From Rotaria sp. Silwood1 (taxonomy: Eukaryota > Rotifera > Eurotatoria > Philodinida > Philodinidae), in contig CAJNOP010000002.1 of assembly GCA_905250075.1 (NCBI GenBank), positions 5,755,565 to 5,819,564 on the forward strand: a stretch of DNA of 64,000 nucleotides, written 5' to 3'. Under the pieces are notes generated by a model that was not told the DNA's origin, made no database searches, and worked only from the letters and a program-made list of their open reading frames with translations. Position numbers and translations under genes: made by a program. Shown in pieces: positions 37,290 through 52,600 of this stretch. The first letter of the stretch is position 1. The number at the start of each line of letters is the position of its first letter.

Positions 37290-40200
37290 TCAAGATTTCA
37301 TTGTTGAAAATATTGTTTTTAATGAACGTTTATTATTATGACGATTTTTAGGAATAGGTGGTGTCGGTGCAAGTGTTGCTCGATTATTAATTAATGAACC
37401 ATTTAAGGTTGTATTTGAATTTAAATTATTTGTTGTTCGTTGTTTGGATTGATGATCATGATGAAGATCTATATAAAAAAGAAAAAAAAAACTTTGTGAT
37501 ATTTTGTTCATCATCTGAAAAAAAAAAATAACCATTCGTTTACCTTCATGTGAATCTCGATCAATTGATTTTTGTTTTGCTATTGAACGAAAAAGAAATT
37601 TGTCTGTAAATGCTTTATTATTGTTTGTTTCTGTATATTCAGCTTTTTTAACTAATACAAATTTTGAATTTGTCGATGTCCATAAACGTTGTATACCATA
37701 AATTTTTTCATCATCAGCTAATAAACGACGTTTTATTGGTATACGTCGAGTAGCGTTTACTTTATTTAAATCTGTTTCTTCTACAAGTCCATAATCATTC
37801 GGCATACCTGTCATACGTATTTTTGTCATTAACTAAAAATAAATTATAATTTAAGAGATTAATAACACAAAAAAAAAAAAAACGAAAGAAATTCGTTTTT
37901 TTGTTTACTTGTGTTATAACATGAATAGCAGTTGAATTAACTGGTGTTCGAAATGTTGTATGTTTTTGTATAGGTGATATATTATAAATTGTAACAAGAA
38001 ATGTTCGATCACAATTTTCCCAATTTTGAATATTTTTATCAATTAATGTTGATAATGATAAATGTTGCTAGAATGAAATTTTATTTGAAAATAAATAAAT
38101 CAAAATTATTATTTATTTTTTGATTTTATTACTTGTGTCTGTGCTTTTCTTTTACTTAAAATAACGGTTTCACGACCAACACGATCAATAACTTCAAGAA
38201 TACGTTCATGTTTTTCTAAAACTCGTGGTGGTATATCAGTATGTTTCGATGATGAAGAAGCTTTCTTTTTCCATGTTTTAGATGATTCTGTTAATACTAT
38301 ATCATTTATTGTTTCACCAACTTTTAGAAAATCATTTGCTTTAGCAATCTAAAACAAGAACAAACAAATATGAACAAGAAAAAAAACAAGAAATTATTGT
38401 ACCATTTCCATAAGTTCTTCAACTGTTGTATATTGTGTTACAGCAAATGGTCGAAATTCTTCATCACGTCCATCTTTTCCGTAAACTTTAACTTCAAATG
38501 TTTTATGTTTAGGACGAAAAGACTCCCGATTTGCCTATTTAGTCAACAGATAAAAAAATAACAATATATGAGTTTCATAGGAAAAAAAAGCGTTTAATAA
38601 CATACAGCAGTAACTTCTGGCGGATCAATTGGTCGTCTTAATATTCGATTACGAAATAAATGTGGTGTATTTGATGTTGATAAATCTTGTTCAGTATTAC
38701 GAATAAGAATTGTTTCAGTTATTTTTGAATAAATAAATAATGTTGCCAATTCTAATGGAACATTTGTAATATCTCTTAGACGAACATGTCGATAACCAGC
38801 TCGAAGACATTTTAATGGCATAACACGTTGAGACATTAAATGATTACTTCCAGCATCATATATATGAAAACGAATAAATGCTAATTCGATGAAAAAAAGC
38901 TAAAAATAAACAGAATTGATATCAGAAAATAATTGCAAATAATTCTATTATATTTTCAAATTAATTAAATCATTAAACGAATCAAATGAATGCGAATACA
39001 TAGAAAAAAAATATCTGTATTTTAAAATTTTACACAAATTAAATACAACTCAAAACAGAATTTGTTGAACAAATTTTAGACTTGATTAATCATTATGTAA
39101 TTATTTGTTTCTTTGTTCAGAAAATTATTCATCCTCATTGTAATAATTATTTTTGTTGTAATATTTCTTTTTCTTTTTTGCTTTAAAATCCCAAATATTA
39201 TACAAATGTTTGCAAAAAAAAACCTTATACACCTTGCTCTGCAGGGATTTCTTTCTATGCATTTCTATTTAGACTGTTTCATCTTTCAAACGATAGACCA
39301 CAGAGTACTCTATTGTAACATAATTGAAAATGTATATTCATCCATTTTTAAAAGAAATAATAAAATAAAACATCACTTTTGCCATAGACAACGTATAATG
39401 TCTAACCACACTAATAAAAACATTTTAAAATTTTTTTCATTAAAAAACTGTTCGAGTGCTTTCGTGTTACTTTTAAATTTATGTTTATTCTTGACTAAAT
39501 TTTTTCTATCAGATTTAGATTCAAAGCATTAAAATAATCGGTTCATTATTTAAGATGTTTTCAGAGGCGTAGCTTAATATTAGGAGAAAGGATAGGAGGT
39601 ATAGAATGGTTGAGTCCCAGAAAAAGGAGTGTTGCATTGATGATTTTTACAAGTAGGTAAGCGTTGTGTACACAAATTTCAGAAGTACTAGGCACCTCGC
39701 TCAATGAGTCCCTATGAGATATTATACCAGAAGAAGAAACAGCTGACTTCAAGGCTTGATGAGATTTCAAGATTGAAGGCTTTGTTGTTTCCTCCTCAGC
39801 ACACCCTCTGAGTGTATAATCGTTGATAAATTCTTTACTGGTGTATTTGAGGTTGTGATCCAGTAATAAAGGTTCATTTTCGTGGAATTTCATCAAAAAG
39901 GAAAAAAACTACAACTTTTTGTTAATATTATGAATATAAAATTCCAATGAAGATCTTTATTTCATGGTTTACAACGCCAGCTAATCTCACGATTTTGAAT
40001 AGATAACAGTTACTCTATAGAGAACACGATGACACACTTTATTTTTTTATACATTGAAAAGAAAACTAATCGCATTATTCATAAGATTCTTCGATTCTTC
40101 AATCGATATCAAACAACGACCAATAAAACATAAAGCATGTAATTATTTTACAAAACATAATAACACGATGAAAAAGAAAAATTTTTACATTTTTGTACAA

Positions 40201-40600
40201 GTGTGTTTTTTTTACAAACAACTATGCATTGAAAAATTCGAAATTTTTAACTAGTAATATTCAATGTGGTTAATCAACGGATAATTAGTTTTAAAATGAA
40301 TATCTAACTCTCATGTAAATAATTAATAACAAAAAATTTTTTCTTTATAAAATCTAAATATATACCTGGAAGACAAATGTCTCTTGCCAAATAGGATTAA
40401 GTGAATTTTTCACCGATGGTTTAGTTTTTCTTGACATACAATCAATTGGTATACCAAGAAGTTCAACTTCAATATAAACACTTGCTGTTGAACTAATATT
40501 CTGTGTTAAATATTGACCAGAAATAATCTATATGAATAAAAAAAAGAAAAAGTTTTTCGAAATCAATATCGAACTATTTTTTTCTTTTCATCTAACTTAC
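37290..40600 (-). other. C2 and two Ras-association domains plus tail
   Basis: C2: [14 protein letters not shown] joined to [20 protein letters not shown] and AQR-like [22 protein letters not shown]1 begins around [22 protein letters not shown]2 runs from [20 protein letters not shown] to [11 protein letters not shown] and [12 protein letters not shown]. The short tail is basic and Pro-rich ([19 protein letters not shown]) and ends MKS. RA domains of PLC-epsilon bind Ras and Rap1 in the GTP state. Confidence 0.88.
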
Positions 40601-43600
40601 AGTAATTGTCAATTCAAAACATGAACCTTCACGTTCGATTACAGTTGGATTAAAATGACCATATTGTGGATGTTCTTTATCCCAATAGATATTAGGTTTA
40701 AGAACAAAACCACAATTACCATTCTGTTCGAACATAGCTAAATTAAGAATTTGTCCAGGATCTATAAGAAAAAAAAAATATTTTTCTTTTTTATAAAATA
40801 ATTAATGGAATATTTTTTTTTTTTACCAAGTGTTTGATAATTGGTTGCAGCCAATCTATACAAATTTACAACGAATATTAATCTTAATATTAAGAAAGTT
40901 TTCTAATACATACTGAATGCCGTATGTCCATAAATGTAATGGATTAAAATTCGATGAATCAACACGAAATCCACTTGGATAACATCGAACAAGCTGTGTT
41001 TCAGTATGACTATGAAAAAAAAAAAGAAGATTTTTATTTACAATAAAATCGAATGTGAACTACAATGTCTTACGCAATCATATCGACAGCTTGATTTTTA
41101 CATAATTTTTTTGCTTTATTTTCAATTAATGATACAATTTGATGACAAGGTGAAACTTGATCAACGGATCGAGAACTTTCAGTACCTATTATTAACAAAA
41201 AAACAAAGAAAAAACAATTAAATTAAATTCTTTTGGTTTAGTATGACATCAATTCGTACTCGTACTCGTTGTACTTGGTTGTGCAACAAGTTGTTGAATA
41301 TTACGTTTTGGAATCTTTCGAATTGGTTTACCACCAGCCATACTACCTACCGTCGTTGAACAACTTAAAGCTATAATTAGAATACAAAAATATTTACTTC
41401 TTAGATACTATAGTGCAGTTTGGGAAAATAGAGATGTGCGGTAATAAAAAAAATGTACCAAATTCGGACTTGAACTATAAGAAAAGAGTTGTTCGCGCTA
41501 GAACTAAAATTTATGGTTAAATTTTTTACGCTTGTTAGCAAATTATATTATAAATCACGTCACGCAATACGATGTTAAGAAGAAATAATCAAAAAAAAAG
41601 TAACACTTACTGGCTGAATTAAATCAAGCACGAATGTTTAAGACTTAATACGAATAAAATGTGAAATAATTTTCTCTAAGGAGGAAACGATTCGCAAACT
41701 TTTAAACTGATTCGTTCCCATTGATTTTTGAAGCTAAGTTATGATCATTTTATTGAATTTTTGATCCAGCTCTACGTACATATCGAAGAATCCAAAAGCA
41801 GAATTTCGATGTGAAATTTTGATTATAGATACATCTCATGATCCGAGTCTATAGTGTTTTGTTACTTTTAAACTAAATTTTAGAACAAAAACAGTACCCT
41901 TCTTTTAACTATGACGAGAGTCTAACATAGTTTATCAACCTTTCCATTATGCTGGTCAATCAGTCTTTAGAACTACATAGCAAGTATATTTTCCTCAAAT
42001 GTAATTGATTCTTATTCGGTACTCATTACTGGGCCTAAAAACTGTCTCATGCTACATTAAACTTTACAAGACACCTATTTTCAATGATGTGCAGTCTTTA
42101 ACTTTGTCTCATAGTATATAGATATATATCGATATTATATCACTATGAAATATATCTAAAGACCTCCCATTTTCATTTGAAACCGAAAGCAATTTTTCTT
42201 TTGTAAGTTCAGATTGTAATTAATTCTTTTAGAGTTTTTCGAATCTTACTGGAACCACTTTGTGAAACCAATATGAGGTCAAACGGTAGGCATCAACTCA
42301 GGTCGTTTCCTACTAAGCTGACACCAAAACTCAAAAAGAACTCAATGAACAGACTAAATTCTAAAAGCCTGGCAATATTAAATTATCAGTATTATACCAA
42401 GAATGTCTCGAAGAGGTAATGCTCAAATAGAAGCATCGATCTCTCTTATAGACTCACCAAAATGTATGAATCAAATGTTATCTCTAATCTTGAGAAAATT
42501 CTTTATGTAACGATGAATCGGTATTCTATTTTTTAAAAAAATTCAAATTCATTCTGCTACCAAAATGACATTCATTTCTTCTCATAATTCATCATTTTTA
42601 AATTCAAACTTCTTAGAACTCAAGCGAAGATATCATTAGTTTTCTTTTTTTGTTTTTGAATAAACAAACCTCGAAATTTAATTGCTTGTGTATAAATTAC
42701 AATATCCGATAATTCTTTAGCTACCAATATTGCTGGTACTTTAGCTATAACATTAGATGATTTATTTGGTTTTAATATTTGATTAGCATCAATTGAACTA
42801 CTACTTTTTAAACGTTGTCGTGGTTCAGTATTTAATATACTATAACGACGTGGTTGATATGATCTCCTTAAACGAATAATTTTATTAATTAAAAATAAAA
42901 GGTTAAAAAACAAAAAAAACAACTATTTTGTTTTTCTTTTATTAGACTTACAAATCATCATCACCATCTTGATCAACATTTCCTGAAGCGTTTGATTTTT
43001 TTAAATTATACATTGGTGAATCAGTCATAGAATTTGAACGTTGTGATTCACCACTAACTAACTGTTCATCATTAAAATCATCAATAAGTTCATCATCATC
43101 TGAATCTTCATCTTCTTCATTATCATCAGGTGATGAATAAACAGAATTTCTATAATTAACACTTAATTGTACTTTTTGTTTACTTAATTGTGTTGTTGAA
43201 TGCATTTTATTAATTTTTTTATTTTTTATTAAAATTTTATATCTTAATTGATTTGGTGATGGTAATAATGGATCTTCATAGAAATCCGTATCAAACATAT
43301 ATTTTGTTATTAATTTATCACCAAATACTTTAACAAATATTTGTGCCATACGTGCTTGTTGCATTAATGAACAACGATTTTCAATTGATAATATCACTGG
43401 ATATGGTGATGTTACAAATGCACTATCATTAATAACTTCAACAACAAGTTTAAATGATATTTTACTAACAAATGTTCGACCATGATATATAACTGGATAA
43501 CCATCATCACCATCCCAACAATCAAGTTCAACACAACGACAACCAGATAATAGAACCTAGTAGAACAAAATTAATGAAAAAAATTAATTTTTATTCAAAT

Positions 43601-46600
43601 TATTCTTACTTCACGATACATTTCAACTGATGATTCACCACGTAATTGATGTCCAGTTAAATATGTATTATGTGATGATGCAACAAAATAATAAGATAAT
43701 GGATAATCCATTTCCTTCAAGAAAAAAAAAACACGTATTTGTATATATATATATATAGATGATATAATGATATGGTTTTATTTTTATTACTTGTTCATTA
43801 ACTTTTGTATGTTCATTAACAAAAGCATAATTTTCTTTATCTAATAAAAATCGTGAAAATCCTTCGAATGAAAGAACTTTGTTTAAACGATTTTGTCGAT
43901 TAGGTTCATGACGCTAAAAAATAAAAAAAGACATAATATGAATTATTGAGAAAAGTATCATTTTAAAAAAACGGATTAACATTAATTTGATCGAAAATTG
44001 TTCTCTTCAGGGTACCATTTTCTTTTCCAAGGTTTCTGAATTCTGCTTTCTATAAGATACGAGGATCATAATAGTGAAAAATATCCACTTCCCATATTTC
44101 TTCGAGGTGCTATATTCGATCAAACTGAAATGTATTTTTCAGACACTATCCATTGTTTGCAATGGGTGTTTTTTTTAAATTTTTTGTTCTTCGAATAAAA
44201 AAGTCAGAATATCGAAGGTATCTTAAGAAACACATTTTTTTTTGTTAGAGTCACCACAACCCAGCAGAAATGGTTTTTTTTTGCAACAAAAAAAAAAGAT
44301 ATCCATCCTAAACAGTGTAAAGTATATGTGAAAAAAGTTTCCGCTCGATCAGACATACTAAGTCACAGAAACAGGGATATTTCGACGCTTTTTTTCCATG
44401 AAAAACTTAGTTTGAGACTTATTCGTATGTATGAACTACAGATGAAAAGATTGGTATTAATTTGTTAATAATCTGTTACTTACATAAATAATTTGTTCAA
44501 TATCATACGAACTTTTCTCTTCTTTTTGATGTTCAAGTAAAAAATCACGAAATTGTTCTTTTGTTATAAGATAATTTCCACGTGTATGCGTACTTATTGC
44601 ATAACAAGGTATAGATGATATAGCAATCATATCATAAATTCGTCGTACACTTGCATCAGTTATATCATCAACTATATTTCTTGTTATTAAACCTGTTAAA
44701 TGTCTTAATATATCTAATGAATCATGTTTATATTGTTCTTTAACTGAGTAATCTTGTTCAAGATTAATTTCTGATGCAAATTTATCAAATAAATCTTTTA
44801 AATCTCGTCGACAATGGAAATAAAATGATTTAAATAATTCAACAAATTCAGGAAAATCCATATATGTTTCATTTATAATCCATGGTGATGATGAATCTTG
44901 AACTGGACTATTTGAATTTGTTGATGTTAAACGATTTCCTAAACGTTTTGTATTAATTAAACTATTTAGTGTGTTTGTTGTTGTTGTTGTTGTACGATGT
45001 GTTGATGGATGATTAGTCATACCAGAGCGTTGTTTACAATTCGTTTGATGATGTGTTAATGTACGTGGAGTTTTAACAGTTTGCGAAACAAGATTTGATT
45101 TTGTTTTATAATCAAGTGTTTTAGATTTATTACGTAAAGCTAATGTTGAATTATGTAATTGCCATTTTGATGCTGCTGTTGGATCTGATTCAGTTGAAAA
45201 ACTTGCTTTACGATCCTTAAAATAAAAAATTCAAATTTGCAATTTCATTTTCAGATATTAAGTAAGAAGTTTATCATTTTAATCGAAAAAGAAAAGTCTT
45301 CAATATTGATACATGACTAACTTGTAAAGATGTAAGCTAATGCCTTAATCAGCACTGGCGGCTAGAAATATCGGATGCTCCGACGGTGGCGGCGTGGCTA
45401 GATCGCTAGAATGTTGGCAGCGATAGTGTGGTTAGACCACGAGAGAAAGTGTAATGACGGCTAAAACATCTTAAAATGTTGCGGTTATTGGAGACTACTC
45501 AACCGATTGGCTTAGCCTCTACTAACAAGTCGATTATTTCGACTAGTATTTTTAAAACTAGATTTAATAAGTCAAACTTTTAGATATGGATATTAGCTTT
45601 CAGAATTTATTTTGCTGAAATTTTTTTATATACCTCGTTTTATTATTATTACTAGCGAGAACCCGTGCATACTGCACGGCTATTTTCTCCTTTAATGTAT
45701 GACCTCAGACATTTAACCTTTCATCCGGTAAAATACATACAGACACTCGATATTATGTATATAGATAGGTTGCCCTACGACCTCATACTCTCATATCGCA
45801 CATATTTTTATAGCCCATGCAGCCTTCGGCCTTATATTCCTTGTAGCCTTATCTCCCTATTGCCTTACTCCCTTCATGGCCTATGCGTATCACAATATAA
45901 TAGCCCTTGGGGACCTATGGATACCCCCATAGGATAGCCCTTGAAAACCTATGGGTACCGCCATAGGATAGCCCTTGGGGACCTACGGGTACCCCCATAG
46001 GATAGCCCTTGAGGACCTACGGGTACCCCCATAGGATAGCCCTTGAGGACCTAGGGGTACCCCCACATAATAGCCCTTGGAGACCCATAGGTACCCCCAT
46101 AGAATAGCCCTTGAGGACCTATGGGTACCCCCATAGGATGGCCCTTGAGGACCTATGGGTACCCTCATAGGATATCCCTTGGGGACCTAAGAGTACCCCC
46201 ATATAATAGGCCTTGGAGACCTATGGGTCCCCCATATTATAGCCCTTAAGGACCTGTGGATACCCAAATAGGATAGTCCTTGAGGACCTATGGGTACCCC
46301 ATAGGATGGCCCTTGGGAACCTATAAGTACTCCATATAATGTCCCTAGAGATCTTCCCTTATAGCCTTATGTGACCTTTAACCTTTGACCCTTGATCTTT
46401 GACCCGGCACAGAGAAACAGACAGACAAACAGACACTGAACATTATATATATAGATTATTTTCTTGAAGTAAAGTCAAAATGCTTTATATTCTCGTAAAA
46501 AGTAAACTCTAATCATGATAGCTTATTGAAATTGATTATAGTTCTAAAATTAAAGAAACAAAAACAAAACATACGGATATAATAACTTTTACTCTTTTTA

Positions 46601-49600
46601 TCAAGATCGATCTATGTTGAAAATTTCAAAATTTTCAAATTAACAAGTCTCAAAAATTGATTGTATGTAAACTTGTAAATGTTTCCTATAATTACCTGTT
46701 CATATTTATTTCGTTTTTTCAATCCTAAATTTGACCATGATTTCATAACACTACCAGACTTTTTGGAAGATGGATGATCACGTTCATATGAAAACAATGA
46801 ACTTGAATTCCATTGTCGTCCACCAAATACAAGTACGGCATTCATTGGTGTTGGTCCTTGAAAATGTTCATTTTCATGATATAATGATAAATATTGATTT
46901 TTAAGCCAAACAATACGACGATCCGAACATAAACGATGTTTACGATATTGTGTTATTAATTTATCTATACTTGAATACCAAATTTGTGAACAATATTTTG
47001 GACTTATAAAACAAAGAGATCTAAAGAGAAAAAAACAAACAATGAAATTTTTTTTTCCAATATATAAAGAAAATCTAAATTTACTTGTTTTCACTAATTG
47101 ATGCACCATAAACAATAGTAAAACAATTTTCTGGATTTGATATATCATTTAATTTATAACGTTTTATTATTGGAAGAAGATCACAATGAAGAATACCACT
47201 TCGAATATGTTTAACATATTTTAATTGAAGAAAACCTTCATCCATATCAACAAATGCAACATCACGTAATACATAACGTTTCATTAAAATTGAATAATGT
47301 GCTGCTTCACTTGATACTTGATTAGCTGTATTTACATTTTCAATACTTCGATGAGTATCCCAAGATGGTTTTGTCCTAAACAAAAATTAATAGAATTATT
47401 CAATTAATAATCAATTAAACAAGCATTTTTTTTTATTACCAAGTTAATGTACAATTATCAAGTTCAAGTCGTACAGTAACTAAACATGTATGCATAGTAT
47501 CTTCATCATAAAGAATTAATGTTGTACCATTTCTAAAATAAAAAAAATAAATAAATTAAAATAATGTTTTTCATAAATAATAAAGTATTCAAAAAAAATC
47601 GATTATAACTAACCGAAGCATTTGTAAATTATTAAAATCAATAATATGATGCATTGATAACAGTGATACTTCATGATTATGTTTTGGTTGTGTTATTGGT
47701 TGATAAAATGATACATTTAAACAATAATATGTTTCTGGTTCATCAATATCAAGTGCTGAACGATATGGTAATACAGTATTTGTACTATCACTATGTGTAT
47801 TCGATGTTTCATTATCTCCAATAACTTGAATAGCTATATTAGCCATACGATGTTGATCATATTCAGTTATTGCTGTTGATGTACATGGAAACGATTGATG
47901 ACGATTATATTTTGATTTTGGTATTCTAAAGATAATCTTTTTTTTTTAAAAAAAAAAACAAAAGAAGAATAGAAAAACAAAAACATACTGATCAGTTGCA
48001 TCATTGCCAGTTGAAACACAAACAGTTGCTGCATGTTTTTCTTTCATATCTGGTATTAATGATTGTGAAGGTAATTTAACACGATTAAAATCATTACAAC
48101 ATTTATATAATGGTTGACGACGATGACGATTATGAAACATTGCAATATCTTTTAAAACCATATGAACAAGTTCAATTTTTCTTGTATTTATTAAACCACC
48201 AACACCAATACCTAGAAGATAAATCATTTAATTTATTTAGTATTTAAAAATAAAAATAAATTTATTAATTCTTACGTGTTAAAAAATGTTCTTGATTTTG
48301 AAAATCAGTAACAGTCTAAAAAAAAATACAAAAAAATCTTTCTTTTTATTATCGTTAAATGACATACTTCAATTGGTTTTTGCGTATTACGATTACATAA
48401 AACTACAATACTTGGAACACTGCTTAAGATTGAACGTAGATCTTTAAGAAATGTACCAAAAAATGGTACAACTTTACATGTTGGAATATCTAATGCTCGA
48501 CTAACAGCATCACAATATTGAGGTGTTTTTTCATTTGAATTGAATGCATCAGTAAGAAATTTAAAACCAGGAATTTCATCAGTTATTGTTAACCATAATG
48601 GACGAAATGCTTCAATTCTAAAAACAAATAGAATTTTCCGAATTAGTTTACATTATTATGAAATTTTTCAAGTGAATAAGAAATTCAAATTCTAATAAAT
48701 CTTGTTTTTTTAGGATAAAAAACTTCGATTTTTGAAGGTATATTTAGATTATCATTAATATTATGAAATAAGTAATCATTTTGTCAATACGATAAGAATT
48801 ATAGTAATCAATTTTTTTTCGAACTCATTGTAAAAATAAAAGAAACTGTACATTTAGTATTCAATTCGATAATAAAATAACGGTAAGGACAGCTGCAGAA
48901 TGTTAGACAGATCCATAATCATACGAAATTTTTGACTATAGAAGATTTTGTATTTGCGTATTTTAGGTTATTTTATGAATATTACTTGAATTTTTATACG
49001 AAACCGACTACCAATTAATGAGATTTAAGTGTAAATTCTCTATAAAAGATAAATTGAAGTAGAAAAATCTGTCGTTTTTCAATATTTTCTTTTATCTCAC
49101 ATATAGCATCAGGTGTCATGACTATATGGCTTCATAGTTCAATACGTATTCGCAAGGTACAACGTTGCCATGTATCACGATAAATGTTTCACTGAAAAAT
49201 TTCTCTACGAAGCCTTTGAAGATTTTATTCCAAGCTACTCAGTTTATTTTCGTTCAACTATGTATGAGACACATCAGAGCGAAAAATATTTAAATTTCGG
49301 TTGAAATTAGATATTTTTTCCTCTGATCAGTATCATGCATAGTTAGATGAAACCAAGCTGAGCAGTGCGCAATAAAAAGCTCATAGGGTTTTTTTTTTAG
49401 AAAAAAAAATTTAATCATTTTCAGCGACAAATCTGTTTCGGGATGTCTAGTACTAAGTTCAAACCTCAATATCATTAGTCATAGAGTAACTGTGGAGAAG
49501 TCATTAACAGTTGTTTATATCAGATCAGCTGTTCGATATCAATCTGAGTACCTTGTGGCATATAATTGCTCTTGCGGTTAGTTCCTGATTAGTTAGTGTG

Positions 49601-52600
49601 TTCGAGGAACTCTATCAATTAAGTACAAGAGGTTACTAAGTCTACCACTAACCAGTATTATTTAAAGAATCAATAAAAAAAAAACATACTTTAATCCTGC
49701 TAATATTTGCATAGCACTATTAAAATTTCCAATATACCAACAAGTAATTGCACATCGAAGTATTGATGCAACAATAGCTTTACGTTCTTGAAAACTAGTT
49801 TGTGAAACAATTAATTGTTGAATAAATGAACCAACCTTAAAAACCAAACAAGAATAAAGAGAAATAAGTCAAAAAATTAATTTTAAATAAATATAAAACA
49901 TACAGCTTGAAAACGTTGTACTAGAATTCGAATACTTTTTCCTTGTATTGATGTATCATTTGTTGGTAATAATGACATATCAAGTGTTAAATGTCTTAAA
50001 TATTGTAATGGTGGTACACTAAGAAATATTTCATGTTCGATTTCAGTTAAACGTATAGCAACTTCTTCAGGAAAATCAAATAAAAATTTTAATTCTTCAA
50101 GATCTGATGAAAAACATAATGGTTGTGTATGATCAGATGGATGAATATATGATGAATTAAATATTAATCCAGATAATGTTGTTGTACGATTATTATGCAT
50201 AACACGTGTGGCATTTTGTATATGATCTGTTGATGTTGTTAGATTTTGATTTGTTTGATTATTTGTTGGTGAATTTTTATACATATCTGTTATTGTTTGA
50301 TATGGATTTTTATTTGAATTTGCTCCTGTTGTTGTTGGTACAATTGTCATACGACGTCCTGTTTGATGTGATTGAGAACAACGACGCATGGGTGTATTTA
50401 ATGGAATGTGTTTATCAAATAAAGCAAAACCTTCAACATTAACAATTTTCCATAGATAAACAGTTATGGTACGTAAATCAGCTGTAGTATTTAATTGTAA
50501 ACGCCATTTTGTTTTATTACGAAATTCTAACACAAGATCGTTTGTACCAGCACTTAAATGATGTCCACTTGTTATCCAATGTTCAAGATCAGGAATACGT
50601 TGTTCTTTAGAGATAATACGTGTTTTCATATCTAATAAACAGATTTTATCGGAACGAATACATAATAGTCGATTTCCCTAAAATATAGAATTTAAAAAAA
50701 AAAACGTTAATGGAATCAGTCCCGAATTAAAATGTAAAATACAATGTAGCTGCTCTTGTTAATTAAAGAGAAACTGGTTTTTTTTTTCTATCTTGAGACA
50801 CATTTCTTCACCATCATTTTACTTAATCTTCTAGAAATGCAATAAAGAAATAATTCATTTATTATAACAAGATTTTATTAATATACGATCTGTGATCGTA
50901 TATGAACAACGTCTGTCACGATTACAAATATGTGAGATCACGAGAAAAATATTGCCGAGACTACGGACAAGAGAAGTCGCTATGATCGGGATTGAGACTG
51001 CGAGGAAAGAATTTGCCGGAATCAGAACTCATGTTTATAGCAAAATATGTAATGATTTTAACCGAATTAACTTATAAATCATATGGATTAGAACATAATT
51101 CAAGTGAGATGACTCCAAAAAGTACTAGTCGTGAATTAAATAAATTATAAAAAGAGTATTGAGTATTTTTTTTTCTAGATATGATACGCAGAAATTCTCC
51201 AATAGTTTTCTCTAGTTCGAGGTCACGACCGACATCAGGATCCGAAAAACTAAAATCATCAAGACCAGGACAAAAAAAAATAGTTCTTTGTTTTTTTTTT
51301 AATTAACTTACTTTTCGTTTTGATCGTTTGCCATGAATTTCTTTAACAACATAGATTTCTGCATTATAACAAGGTAAATTTCGACATAAACGTACATAAC
51401 ATTCTTTTAAACGTGTTGGATTATCATAATCATTTATATGAAATAATTTTCGTTGTTTATCCTTAAGTAAATGAAAACAAAAATTGAGAAATTTATTATT
51501 AAGCATTAAAAAAAACAGAATTATTTTTAGCTTACTTTAATTAATTTAAGAATTTCATTACTATTACGAAAATCTGGTGGAAGAAATGGTTTTTTTGATT
51601 TATGTATACTTGAATCGACACGTTTACAACAAGGTATATCAGTTAAACGAAATTTAACTATATTACGACGATGTCGATCACGCCATGATGCTGTCATTGA
51701 ATGTAAACCAGATACACCACTTGTAGCAGTCAATGATGATGGTGAATTTTGATCATTTAAGGTTATATTTAATGTATGTAATTCATCTTCTGTTAAAAAT
51801 ATAACAAAAAAAAAATAAATTTTAAAAACTTATTTAACAATCTTTTCTTTTTTTGTCAGTAAATCTCTAGGGAAGGTTTATAAAGTATTTTGATTTTATA
51901 TTGAAGAGTTTAAAACAGATGCTGAGAGAGCAAATGTAAATGTATTAGTGATGAGAGACTTGATCGAACTGATAACCGTTGTTTGAGCTCATATAAATTT
52001 ACAAGGAGGTCTCGATAAGACTCGAGAAGTTCGAAATCAAATAACAGTATTTTGATCTGAAATCTCGGCCATGAACAACTCGAATGATTAGTAGAATCTC
52101 CTGAAATTTTTAGTCAAAAAAAATGTTCCTTTGTCGAGATATTAAATTTTCAAGTAAACTTGATTTTTGGGGCAAATGACCATTTTTTTGGAAATTTAAT
52201 GTTTTGACAAAGAAACCATCTTTTCGATTGAAACTTTCAAGATAATTTCCTAGTGATTTGACTTGTTTATGGACGAAATTTCAGATCGAACTAATTTTAT
52301 TTGATTTTTTTTTGATAAATACCCAAAAATGGTCATAACTCGGCTTTGGAAGTTCGTCAGTACGAAGTCTTTAGGGTTTTTCTATTGTTACCGACACCTC
52401 CTTATGAATATAATATGCGCTGAAAAGTGGTGGGAATCAGTTCGAAGAGATTCATCTGACTAAAAGAAAACTTCTAAGAGTTATACATAGAGCAACTTCT
52501 ATTTTAGCTTAAGATTAAGAAAAGATTAGAAGAGAACATTTTGATTATTCGTATTTGAATGACTAGTTGAAATCATCCATTTATCTTTCTTTCTAAAAAT

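Noticed and set aside
37032-37293. Ser/Phe/Leu-rich minus-strand ORFs next to the giant gene's stop
   Set aside because: They result from the (GA)n microsatellite and poly-purine tracts in the 3' flank.
45983-46168. Minus-strand ORF rich in Gly/Pro/Ser over the minisatellite
   Set aside because: It is the translation of the tandem repeat, lies within an intron and has no independent support.
45904-46342. Regular about 34-bp palindromic repeats resembling a CRISPR array
   Set aside because: Units are directly adjacent without unique spacers, there are no cas genes, and the setting is an intron of an animal gene. It is a minisatellite.
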